From positions 1-64,000 of the forward strand of contig JAJDDT010000073.1 in assembly GCA_029260165.1 (NCBI GenBank): DNA of 64,000 bases. Reading direction: 5' to 3'. The notes beneath the pieces were generated by a model that made no database searches, had not been told where the DNA came from, and saw only the letters and a program-made list of their open reading frames with translations. Source of the stretch: Phycisphaerae bacterium. Its GTDB lineage: Bacteria; Planctomycetota; Phycisphaerae; UBA1845. The position numbers and the translations under genes are program-made. Shown here one piece after another: positions 1-7,888 of this stretch; position 1 is the first letter of the stretch, and each line of letters opens with the position of its first letter.

Positions 1-166
1 CAAGGTGGACTATTGGAAGAATGCGGATCAGAAGCATCGGTGGTTGGCCACGGCGTTGTTGGACATCGAGCCGCGACTACAAAAAGTGTGTGGTCATAAG
101 CATCTGACCCGCTTGCGAACCGCGTTGCAAACGCAGTTGAAAGGCCGCCTCGGTGAGGTGGCATGA
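1..166 (+). mobile_element. C-terminal end of an IS transposase (partial)
   Basis: An open frame enters from the left window edge and stops at 164-166, giving 54 residues rich in Trp, His, Lys and Arg (KVDYWKNADQKHRW near the start). The pattern of a Trp-rich start followed by basic helices ending shortly before the stop is what I associate with the extreme C-terminus of IS transposases. The family cannot be fixed from so short a piece. The non-coding tail that follows and the broken gene beyond it fit the right end of an insertion sequence. Confidence 0.5.
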
Positions 167-211
167 ACCCAAAGGAGCCGTTCGCAATTTCAACTAAGAA
201 TGGCATTGACC
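167..211 (+). mobile_element. Probable right terminus of the IS
   Basis: The 45 bases after the transposase stop separate it from the point where coding similarity of the next fragment starts abruptly at about 213. The outer end reads AATGGCATTGACCC, a plausible terminal inverted repeat. The other IS end lies outside the window, so the repeat cannot be confirmed. Confidence 0.35.
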
Positions 212-212
212 C

Positions 213-437
213 ATACAAACCCGTTCCGCCATCACTCTCGCCGCTGCCGTCTCCGGCTTTCTGCGGCGGGACGAAATCGGTCGCGAACTCGCGAACCATC
301 GTCAGCAGGTCCACGTTGAAGAGCCGCGTGTAGCTGGCTCCGTGAATCGAGCGGACGACATCCTCCGCCGCGTAAACCTGAAGCGGCTTCGTTCCGGGCG
401 ACAGTGTTTCGTCGTAGACCCGTCGCCGACGCCATGT
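213..437 (-). pseudogene. Fragment of a DUF932-like gene cut by the IS
   Basis: Read on the minus strand from about 437 to 213, an uninterrupted frame encodes RRRVYDETLSPGTKPLQVYA, then about 30 residues including SIHGASYTRLFNVDLLTMVR, and ends in GGTGLY, where the similarity stops at the presumed IS end. I recall this stretch as an internal part of DUF932-type proteins, often linked to plasmids and phages. No start codon and neither end of the gene is present, so this is a remnant. The family name rests on memory of the motif, not on a search. Confidence 0.4.
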
Positions 438-687
438 ACGTGGGATATAGACGCAAAGACGAGCTGGCGCAAGTTGCCTATCTTAACATTTTCCGGGCCG
501 CGCTTGCATTGCAGACGGCTGACCTGCTACAAAGAAAACAGCTCGAAAAGTGCTTGACACAACGGGGGTGGGGGGGGTACTCCGGGCCGAATATGTGAGG
601 TTATGTGGGTGACATGTCGGTTTGTCGGTCGCATGTTCTTTGCGGTGATTTGTTTGATTGAAAGCGGAAGCGCGAGGAGAAAGAATC

Positions 688-1437
688 ATGTTGAGACACT
701 GCGTCCTCACTGTATGTGCAATGTTGTCCATCGGCGTTGGTTCGGCGGCGGCCGCGGCCAACTCGTCCCTGACCAATGGCAGTTTCGAGACTCCTGACAT
801 CTTCGGTCCTGTAATGTCGTTTGCCACCTTCACGTCGGACATCAAAGCCTACCTCGACGCAGACGTCCCGGAGTGGGAGACCAACGACGTCAACGACGCC
901 ATTGAATTGTGGCGCGACGGGGCAGAAGACCCAGGCCAGATTGGCTTCAACTTCAACGCCTTTTCGGGCAACCAGTTCGCTGAAATCAACGCCTTTTCCG
1001 CCGGTACGCTCAGCGTCGAGGTTTCTCCGACCGTAAACGCCACCATCAGCTTTGCCTTTGCCCACCGCGGACGCTTCAGCGACGTTGTGCCAGACATCAT
1101 CCGCGTGCAAGCAACGGATTTGGGGCCGGACGGTACACTCGGTGGCAGCGATGATACCTCGCTTCTGTCCGAGAGTTTCTCCGCATTTCGCTCTGGCTGG
1201 GAGCCCCACTTCGTCCCGCTCGGGACCGCCTCAGGTAATAGCCTGCTGCTGGAGTTTACGGCGGTCTCCACCTCTAGTGGCAATCCCGGGGCCGGAAACT
1301 TCATCGACGCGGTCGAATTCGGAGAGGACTCCTCAATACCGCAACCAATACCAACCGTTTCCGAATGGGGCTTGGTGGTTCTGATGTTGTCGCTGCTCGT
1401 CGGCTTCAAGCTCAAACTCGGCCGTCGACGTTCGTGA
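688..1437 (+). CDS. Exported protein with an IPTL-type sorting tail
   Basis: The product is 249 residues. The start at 688 follows GAGGAGAAAGAATC, a good ribosome site, and gives a signal peptide (MLRHCVLTVCAMLSIG, Ala-rich cleavage region). The middle is a secreted beta-rich domain (residues ~25-215) opening with SSLTNGSFETPD, the NGSFE motif common at the N-terminus of carbohydrate-binding-like or PEP-CTERM-associated modules. The C-terminus has IPTVSEWG, a hydrophobic helix and a final RRR, the tripartite sorting signal of the IPTL/exosortase type. The likely fate is export and exosortase-like processing at the envelope. The function of the mature domain is unknown. Confidence 0.8.
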   Translation: MLRHCVLTVCAMLSIGVGSAAAAANSSLTNGSFETPDIFGPVMSFATFTSDIKAYLDADVPEWETNDVNDAIELWRDGAEDPGQIGFNFNAFSGNQFAEINAFSAGTLSVEVSPTVNATISFAFAHRGRFSDVVPDIIRVQATDLGPDGTLGGSDDTSLLSESFSAFRSGWEPHFVPLGTASGNSLLLEFTAVSTSSGNPGAGNFIDAVEFGEDSSIPQPIPTVSEWGLVVLMLSLLVGFKLKLGRRRS

Positions 1438-1576
1438 AGATAATCCCGAGTACTTCAAGTGCAGGGTTCCGCCTCTCACGCACATCAGCAATATCCTTGA
1501 AGGCCTCGGTCAGCCCGCCGAGCGACAGCGGATGCGGGAAGGCTGACAGAAGAAACCACTCCGACGACGCATAGGT
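1428..1576 (-). pseudogene. Fragment of a ParA/Soj-family ATPase
   Basis: On the minus strand an open stretch of about 50 codons reads SSEWFLLSAFPHPLSLGGLT, EAFKDIADVRERRNPALEVL and GIIFTNVD. This matches the central part of ParA/Soj partition ATPases (the P-x-P-x-S-L-x-G-L stretch, then VR.R.NP.LE.LGI..T). Walker motifs and both ends are missing, and a stop lies just upstream at 1586-1588. It sits between the IPTL gene and the cut end of the kinase gene, so it is a leftover of a rearrangement. Its last bases overlap the end of the IPTL gene on the other strand. Confidence 0.5.
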
Positions 1577-1605
1577 CGCCACGCGCTACATCTTTCAACC
1601 GCCGT

Positions 1606-2592
1606 TCACAGATCCACACGCATGCGCCTGGCCATCGCCTGCTCGGGACTCATGTAGCGCAACGTTCCGAGCAGCGATCCTGTCATGGTGACAGACTCGT
1701 CGTTTACATCCTTGGCGAGTCCGAAGTCGGCAATCATCAATCGCCCATCGGTTGACAGGATCAGATTGCCCGGCTTGATGTCACGATGGATGATACCTTC
1801 GCCATGCGCGTAATGCATTCCTTCGGCGGCGTCTGCCATCCACCGTGCCACCTGCCGAAAATAGACCCTACCGCGCCCCAGTGATGTGTTACTGGCCCCG
1901 GATCCAATATCGCTGCCTGATGAATTACTGTCTGAAGGCTCACCGGCCGTTGTTTGAAACGCAGGCGCGATGTTGTGAAGCATTTCGGTCAGACGTGCCG
2001 GCGATGCAGTTGATGCGTTCAGTTCGGAAAACTGCCTGATGACGACATTGAGTGGCTGACCCGAGACCAACTCCATCGCACAAAAATGTGCGTCGGTCGA
2101 TTCTCCAAAATCGTAAATCGGGATGATGTTGGTGTGGTGCAATCGCGCAGCGGCTGTCGCTTCCCGTCGAAAACGTGTCACCGCACCGGGGCTTGCGCTG
2201 CCAACCATTGCGGGCAACACCTTGAGCGCGACCGCACGGTTTAGCCGCGTCTGCACCGCCCGATACACTATCCCCATGCCACCCTGCCCCAGAACACCGG
2301 TGATACGGTACCCATCGATCCGCGGATATCGCACGGGCTTTTCAATGGGCGCGCCCAATCCGACAGTGGAGTCGGTGCCCCGTTCAGTGTCGTCCTGCCC
2401 GAGTACGCGCCGCACATCGGCAGCCAGCGTGTCATCCCCTTGAATACGCTCAAATCTCTCGCGGCATGCGTCGCAGCTTGCCAGGTGGTCTCGCACGTTC
2501 GCCGCGTCGGGAGAATCGATAGTCTCCCCCTTGTATCGTTCCAACTCAGCAGACGTCAGACATGAACTCATGCTACGATCAGTCTCTCTCAT
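1606..2592 (-). CDS. Ser/Thr protein kinase, catalytic domain truncated
   Basis: The product is 328 residues. Residues 36-43 (HxxxCxxC) look like the zinc-binding segment of anti-sigma-type proteins. The kinase domain starts near 95 with the glycine loop GQGGMGIVY and the ATP-lysine motif VALKVL, then HRDIKPGN (269-276), DFG (289-291) and the activation-segment end YMSPEQA (313-319). The frame ends ten residues later, so the C-lobe from helix F onward, the sensor region and any membrane anchor are absent, whereas planctomycete kinases usually continue for hundreds of residues. The break coincides with a ParA fragment just downstream. It is divergent from an ECF sigma gene, a usual pairing. 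Catalytic residues are intact but the product is probably inactive. An internal start at 2571 is possible. Confidence 0.85.
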   Translation of the reverse strand: MRETDRSMSSCLTSAELERYKGETIDSPDAANVRDHLASCDACRERFERIQGDDTLAADVRRVLGQDDTERGTDSTVGLGAPIEKPVRYPRIDGYRITGVLGQGGMGIVYRAVQTRLNRAVALKVLPAMVGSASPGAVTRFRREATAAARLHHTNIIPIYDFGESTDAHFCAMELVSGQPLNVVIRQFSELNASTASPARLTEMLHNIAPAFQTTAGEPSDSNSSGSDIGSGASNTSLGRGRVYFRQVARWMADAAEGMHYAHGEGIIHRDIKPGNLILSTDGRLMIADFGLAKDVNDESVTMTGSLLGTLRYMSPEQAMARRMRVDL

Positions 2593-2734
2593 TCAGGAGT
2601 ATCACTCGTTGGACGACTGGTTCAGTGGTGTCGTCGTCCGTGGCCCGCAGTATACTGGCTCATTGCCTCGCGCGTTAGTGGGGCAACAGATTGTGGCAAC
2701 GCCACGCGGTGCATAATGCCTGTCTGAAGTGACT

Positions 2735-3304
2735 ATGGATACAACTCACGACAGCTTGTTAATTCGCATCCGGGATCACAGAGATCGCGAGGCGTGGAGT
2801 GAATTCAACACGCTGTACGCTCCGTTCCTCTATCGGTACGCACGCAGAAAGGGTATCAGCCACGACGACGCCGAGGATGTGCGAGCTCAATGCCTGCAGG
2901 CGATTGCGCATCACATTGGCACGTTCGAGTATCAACGCGACCGGGGGGGCTTTCGCAATTGGCTCCGTCGGCTCGCCACCAACAAGATCATCGACGCGCA
3001 GCGAAAACGTCATGTGCCGACCGCACAAAGCCATGTGCTCAAAGCGGTCGTCGACGAGAAGCACACACCCGACAAGGACTGGGACGCAGAGTGGGCAGAC
3101 TCCCGATTACGTTTTTGCGTTGAGCGCGCTCGCTGCGCTGTTTCGGATCACACCTTCCATGCCTTCCAACTGCTTGTTATCGAGAACAAGCGCGTCGAGG
3201 AAGTCGGCGTCATTCTCAACATGAATACCAACCAGGTGTACAAGGCCAAGTCAGCGATGCTTAGACGCCTTCGCAGCGAAATGGATGCGTTCGACAGCGA
3301 GTAG
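2735..3304 (+). CDS. ECF-type RNA polymerase sigma factor
   Basis: The product is 189 residues. Region 2 covers about residues 15-90 (WSEFNTLYAPFLYRYARRKG, a DAEDV acidic patch, then GFRNWLRRLATNKIIDAQRK). Region 4 is at 130-185 and ends in a helix-turn-helix (VEEVGVILNMNTNQVYKAKS). This layout fits the large planctomycete ECF groups that lack region 3. The gene is divergent from the truncated kinase with 142 bp between them; such kinase/sigma pairs are known in planctomycetes, so the kinase was probably its partner. ATG 2735 is preceded by GAAG; a GTG at 2729 is the alternative. If the kinase is dead, this sigma factor has lost its cognate regulator. Confidence 0.85.
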   Translation: MDTTHDSLLIRIRDHRDREAWSEFNTLYAPFLYRYARRKGISHDDAEDVRAQCLQAIAHHIGTFEYQRDRGGFRNWLRRLATNKIIDAQRKRHVPTAQSHVLKAVVDEKHTPDKDWDAEWADSRLRFCVERARCAVSDHTFHAFQLLVIENKRVEEVGVILNMNTNQVYKAKSAMLRRLRSEMDAFDSE

Positions 3305-4171
3305 AGCGGCGAGGTTCGAGTGTCAAAATCGTTGGCACTGTCAATACGCGGATTCGCCGGTTGGTCATGTTGGTCGGATGGTTCGGACATTGGTGTTGCA
3401 TGTGCGTGAAGCCGCAGGGGTGTCGCCAATACGGAATCTCGCCATTCCGACACGATCATGTGAGCCAACTCTCCCAAGGATGCCAGCCGATGACCAGACT
3501 GAACAAAGTGCACATTCATCGGCCCGGTCACGCTGAGTTGCACTCAAGCGATTGTCTAATCAACCCGGTTCCCGCATGATGCGGGCTGCGAACCGATAAC
3601 AGCGACTTGGAAACCCCGACGGACCGCGATTGAAATGAAGTGCGACACGCGTGGCCAGGCGAGAAGCGAAAGCAGCAAAAACATCCAAAGCAGCGAAGAA
3701 GACTGCGAAATCGGCAGGTTGCCGACGCGCTCGATGAAGCCAATCGCCCGGATTGGGGAACGAACGGAGGGCAATCCCTGCACGAGACCGCCCGGTTGCT
3801 CAGATGAAGCACCGCCGGTGATCCCTGACCCATTTCAAATGTACAGACACCACACACGCTCAGGACGTTTCGACTTCCCCACCCGCTGGACCGGTGCGCC
3901 GACCAAACGCCAGGCGGGAGAAGAAATTGGGGTAGTTGCATTGTCCGAAACGCCCTGATACAAAGGCCTATTGGGTTCGCTGAGGGGCCTTTCCGGAGAA
4001 ACCGCTTTGAACCCGGCTTGATTTGAGTCCGTGGGGGGAAGCTGCGAACACGATCTGCCACCACACTCACAATCAAAGCAACGCATTTCGGATTGAGGCA
4101 GGTTTGGCCCGAAGAGGCCGGCTCCGTCGTCACCCGCGCGGAGGGACAGTCGCAGGAAAAAGGAGAATACC
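3305..4171. other. 867-bp stretch without a recognisable gene
   Basis: The short frames on both strands overlap, show no consistent codon pattern and gave no family I recognise. A 7-bp inverted repeat (AAAGGCC ... GGCCTTT, about 3961-3993) is the only structure noted. The last 20 bases hold the ribosome site (AAAAAGGAG) of the next gene. It may be debris of decayed genes, like the region left of it. Confidence 0.5.
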
Positions 4172-6712
4172 ATGGCTCGGATCAATCGGTCAGGCATCGC
4201 GTATGGCGCAGTGATAGTGAGCGTATTTCTACCGGCTTTCGGGGGTCAACTGAGAGCTGGGGATTTCCCGGTCACCTGGGATGGTGGCGCCCCCAGTAAC
4301 AATTGGAGCGACGGCGACAACTGGAATCCCAATGTCACCGGCGGGCCGTGCAACGACGGGGGCGTGACCTTTGCCGTGACGATCGGCGGCGGTTTGGGCA
4401 CCATCGTCCATAACGTCGCAGGCACATGCGACATCACGTCACTCACCCTTGGCAACAGCACACTGTCGCTTTCGGCCGGCACGAGCCTGACCGTGCTGGA
4501 AGCCGCTGAACTCTCCGGCACCATCAATGCCCTGGGAGGCGATCTCACCGCCAACGGTCCCGGGACCGCCTTCGTTGGCGATACCGCAAGAGTCCTGGCT
4601 TCAAATGGTTCCTGCGTCACCATCGCCGCACCAGCGTACTCATCCGTAGGCCTGCCGTTCACAACGACCATCTTGAGCGCGGAAGGAGAGAACACAAAAA
4701 TCGACCTTTCGAGTGTGACGAGTTTTTCGGCGGCGTTCGATGATGATTGGACCGGAACCAGCAGCCACACCATCACGGCAACAAACGGCGGCAAAATCGA
4801 CCTCTCCGCGGTGCCCGAGATCGATCCTCCAGTCCGGTTTGAAGACTGGGTCAGCTTCGTCCTGAATGGTGATCTGTCGATCATCGATCTTGGCGCGCTG
4901 CAGACGATCAGCGGTGTGGGCGGGCGCACGCAGTTTCATGTTTCCAACTCAGCCATACAGAACTTTCCCGCTCTCACCAGAATCGAAGACACCTGGTTCG
5001 TACTGCTAAGCGGTGGCCGGTTGCATGTGAACGGCCCCCCGGCGAGTTATTCCGTGGGATGGCCTGGAACAACAACGATCATGTCCGCAGACGGGGTCTC
5101 GGCAGACGGCTTGACGCCAACGCTGTTGGACCTCTCCTCTGTGACGACCTTGTCGGCGGCGTTCGATGATGATTGGACCGGAACCAGCAGCCACACCATC
5201 ACGGCAACAAACGGCGGCAAAATCGACCTCTCCGCGGTGCCCGAGATCGATCCTCCCGTCCGGTTTGAAGACTGGGTCAGCTTCACTCTGAGCGGTGATT
5301 CATCGACAATCAGGCTCGACGCTTTGACGACGATCACCGATGAGGGCGGAAAGATGTTTGTGGGCATCGCGAGTGGTGGGAATGTGCAAATGGGCAACGT
5401 CAGCAACGCCGACATTGGAACGATGATCGACCTCAACGCGGACTCGACGTTAAGCGTGATCAGCCTTCAGGGAGAGGACGAGAGCGCAGCTTCCATCAAG
5501 CTCAACAAGGCGAGCGACCGGCTGGAGGTTTTCGGTTCCCTTCTCCTTGGCAGAAATGTCACAATCGATGCCCCGGAGGGCGGTACGCTGAGTCTCGGAG
5601 GGGATTTCCTCCATGAACACATCGACACAGCAAACGTTAATCTGCGGTTGTCCCACGTCGAGTGCGTCGGCACTTCGCAACGGCTGGAGATTGGTGACAC
5701 GGACTTCGGCACGGCGTTCGACTTCGTTGAGGGTGACACGTTTGGTTACGAGCAGTTGACCGTTGGTCAGCCCGGTCAGGCGACCACGGTTGAGTTGGTG
5801 GACCTTTTTGACAACCACGACGCCTGTGTGGCCGACGCGCTGTATCTATTCGGAATCGAAGATGACGAAGGCGATGGTCTGTTGCCGGGCTTGCGGATTC
5901 TTGGCGGATCGACGCTTGCCCTCGGTAATCTTAACGCCTACGCACTGCTCGACCTCGACGAGGACGGTGATTTTGTGCGAACCGATATCCGCGACCTCTT
6001 CGCGTGCGGCGAAACAGAAATCCCCTTCAATCACAACGGAAATAACGGATTCATTTCCATTGCACCCCCGCCCCCGGCGCTCCTGCACGACCTGAACGGG
6101 CGACCCGGATGCGACTGTGCCAATTCCGGCTACATTGATCCCAGAAGCGAGAGCGACAACGGTATCGACCTGAACCAGGGGATCACCGAAGTCACGCTGT
6201 GTTTCAACCGACCGATTCGGGCGATCGGCGGAGCTGACCCGACCGCCGCTGCGTTTAGTGTTCGTGAGACAGGCGGCGCAACACCTCCAAACATCGTGGA
6301 GGTGGAAACATTCAATGAGACGCGCGTCACCCTGACCCTTGACCGTCCGATTACGCCACAGGAGTGGACCACGATACAGGCAGACATAGAGGATTCCTGC
6401 GGCAACGCGATTCCGTCCTCCGGAGACAAGGGCCCCGGCGTCAACGAACCGGACCGCGTGGACATTGGATTCCTCCCGTGTGACATAGACCAGTCTTCGT
6501 CCGTCAGTCCGCTCGACCTGTTCCGATTCCGTCAGTTCGTGAATGGCGTGGCGACTCCCGACGTAGGTCAGCTAACCGATTTCATCGACACCGATCGCAA
6601 CGGCGAATTATCACCGACGGATTTGTTCCTGTTCCGGCAACTGATCAATGGCGTGAACCCCCCTGCCACGATGCTGTGGGCAGGTGCGTCGATGAACAAT
6701 CCGCGCCCATAG
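4172..6712 (+). CDS. Secreted repeat protein with a C-terminal dockerin-like domain
   Basis: The product is 846 residues; ATG 4172 follows AAAAAGGAGAATACC. An N-terminal hydrophobic segment (residues ~8-28) serves as signal peptide. Residues ~35-600 are beta-rich, built of short Gly/Asn/Thr-rich strands (FPVTWDGG...NNWSDGDNW opening), typical of a right-handed beta-helix or autotransporter-like passenger. Residues ~655-760 resemble an Ig-like/SbsA domain (FNRPI..., LTLDRPITPQEW, DSCGNAIP). Residues ~770-830 hold two dockerin-type calcium loops (DIDQSSSVSPLDL and DTDRNGELSPTDL, each followed by FRFRQ/LFRQ). Two copies of a 44-residue block (186-229 and 328-371) are nearly identical. The likely role is surface or extracellular adhesion; ligand unknown. 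Confidence 0.75.
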   Translation: MARINRSGIAYGAVIVSVFLPAFGGQLRAGDFPVTWDGGAPSNNWSDGDNWNPNVTGGPCNDGGVTFAVTIGGGLGTIVHNVAGTCDITSLTLGNSTLSLSAGTSLTVLEAAELSGTINALGGDLTANGPGTAFVGDTARVLASNGSCVTIAAPAYSSVGLPFTTTILSAEGENTKIDLSSVTSFSAAFDDDWTGTSSHTITATNGGKIDLSAVPEIDPPVRFEDWVSFVLNGDLSIIDLGALQTISGVGGRTQFHVSNSAIQNFPALTRIEDTWFVLLSGGRLHVNGPPASYSVGWPGTTTIMSADGVSADGLTPTLLDLSSVTTLSAAFDDDWTGTSSHTITATNGGKIDLSAVPEIDPPVRFEDWVSFTLSGDSSTIRLDALTTITDEGGKMFVGIASGGNVQMGNVSNADIGTMIDLNADSTLSVISLQGEDESAASIKLNKASDRLEVFGSLLLGRNVTIDAPEGGTLSLGGDFLHEHIDTANVNLRLSHVECVGTSQRLEIGDTDFGTAFDFVEGDTFGYEQLTVGQPGQATTVELVDLFDNHDACVADALYLFGIEDDEGDGLLPGLRILGGSTLALGNLNAYALLDLDEDGDFVRTDIRDLFACGETEIPFNHNGNNGFISIAPPPPALLHDLNGRPGCDCANSGYIDPRSESDNGIDLNQGITEVTLCFNRPIRAIGGADPTAAAFSVRETGGATPPNIVEVETFNETRVTLTLDRPITPQEWTTIQADIEDSCGNAIPSSGDKGPGVNEPDRVDIGFLPCDIDQSSSVSPLDLFRFRQFVNGVATPDVGQLTDFIDTDRNGELSPTDLFLFRQLINGVNPPATMLWAGASMNNPRP
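4727..4858 (+). repeat. Internal direct repeat, copy 1 (132 bp)
   Basis: The stretch from TCGGCGGCGTTCGATGATG to GACTGGGTCAGCTTC recurs at 5153-5284. I find a single mismatch (CCAGTC here, CCCGTC there). The offset is 426 bp, exactly 142 codons, so the reading frame is kept. Flanking bases, including those coding for related residues, diverge at once. Confidence 0.9.
5153..5284 (+). repeat. Internal direct repeat, copy 2 (132 bp)
   Basis: This is the second copy of the block at 4727-4858, in the same frame and one base different. It encodes the same 44 residues (TSSHTITATNGGKIDLSAVP within it). Confidence 0.9.
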
Positions 6713-6846
6713 CCACCGTCATGATCGGGCAGTGCACGCCAATCGCGGCGATCGGGAAATGCAACGCAGGAGACCCTCGCGCACGCCATGGCGAGGAAAA
6801 TCCCATCGCTTGAGAGGGTAATCGTATCCCTTGAGTCGAGCGGTAC

Positions 6847-6865
6847 GCCGGGATACGATCCCGGC
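6847..6865. promoter_or_regulatory. Perfect inverted repeat next to a TTGACA box
   Basis: GCCGGGAT, loop ACG, ATCCCGGC forms an 8-bp perfect stem and is followed directly by TTGACA (6866-6871), about 95 bp upstream of the lipoprotein start at 6963. It could be an operator over a -35 element or the terminator-like end of the previous transcript. No convincing -10 box was seen at the right distance and there is no T-run. Confidence 0.35.
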
Positions 6866-6962
6866 TTGACATCCATAATGCGGAAACCAGGCGTGTGCCT
6901 GTCGAATACCGGAGCGAACACCACGCGACCACCCCGCACCCAACGCCGAAGGAGACCGGAAC

Positions 6963-7616
6963 ATGGCCCATCCATTGCATCAAGGGAATTCTACCACCGG
7001 TCAGTCCACACGATCATTGACATTGCCTTGCCGGGTCATGGCGATGACTTTTGTTCTCGCCTCGATCGGTTGCCGAGCCCTTCCATCAAGTTTCGCAATC
7101 ATGCTGATCGGCGACGTCGTCAGCGATGCCGATGTACAGGATCGAGCCGGGGAGTTGATCGGAAAGCCCGCCGATGCCGCGGACGTCATGTTTGGCGAGC
7201 GATTGGACACCATCCGGACAAAACAGGACCTTTCCGTGCAGATATACGCAGTCCCCGGCGACCTTCTGGAACAAGGTCGCTTCGTCGTGGACGTGCACGA
7301 TGGCGAAATCGTGGCGCTGTCAAAGACACAGTTCAACTCCGACGGTGTTGAGGACGTGATCAAAGAGGCTGACCTGAAGGAAAAGCTGCTCGGCAAAAGT
7401 CCCGCTCAGTGTCGCGCGAGCGCAAACCTGGATCCTCCAGTATTCAAAGGTCAAAGCCAGCGCACAGGCGAGGACGTGTTTGTCTACGATGTCAAAAACT
7501 GGACAAATCTGCGCAACGCGCGCTATTGCGTACTCCGTTTCAAGGACAACACCTGTCAGAACATCAGGCTCGTCGGCGTTAACGCAACAACCAAGGACAA
7601 GCCCGACCATCGGTAG
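6963..7616 (+). CDS. Putative lipoprotein of unknown function
   Basis: The product is 217 residues. ATG 6963 follows CGAAGGAGACCGGAAC. The N-terminus is Ser/Thr-rich, then a hydrophobic stretch ends in a lipobox-like LASIGC (about residues 32-37), suggesting a lipid-anchored exported protein although the n-region is long. The mature part (~180 residues) is acidic with no motif I recognise. It contains a few Cys near the C-terminus (AQCRAS, NARYCVLRF, DNTCQN), possibly in disulfides. It lies downstream of the dockerin protein in the same direction and converges on the giant gene at 7889. Confidence 0.6.
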   Translation: MAHPLHQGNSTTGQSTRSLTLPCRVMAMTFVLASIGCRALPSSFAIMLIGDVVSDADVQDRAGELIGKPADAADVMFGERLDTIRTKQDLSVQIYAVPGDLLEQGRFVVDVHDGEIVALSKTQFNSDGVEDVIKEADLKEKLLGKSPAQCRASANLDPPVFKGQSQRTGEDVFVYDVKNWTNLRNARYCVLRFKDNTCQNIRLVGVNATTKDKPDHR

Positions 7617-7888
7617 CCTTGCACATTCCGATCCACCTCACACGACATTTCCGGAATCCGCGTGATACCCGGACGACCTGCCCCGGTCAGCAGAGAACGG
7701 AACCCCTCGTGCACCGGACCAAGACCAACCCGCCGCCGCGGAGCGGCGACAGACGTCCGATGCACTACCTCCCCGGCGGCGGAAAAGTGGAACCCGCACG
7801 CCCAACGAGACAATCAGCCCAGCCGCATCCCAACCTGTCGCAGCGACAGACCAGTCATCACACCCCCGACGCGTTCGATCCCCGGACA

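Noticed and set aside
1436-1546. Plus-strand frame after the IPTL gene (NPEYFKCRVPPLTHISNILE)
   Set aside because: The opposite strand of the same bases gives a convincing ParA-like sequence, so the plus-strand reading is a shadow.
6788-7351. 187-codon plus-strand frame overlapping the lipoprotein gene
   Set aside because: Arg-rich, no ribosome site, and out of frame with the lipoprotein, which has a good start and lipobox.
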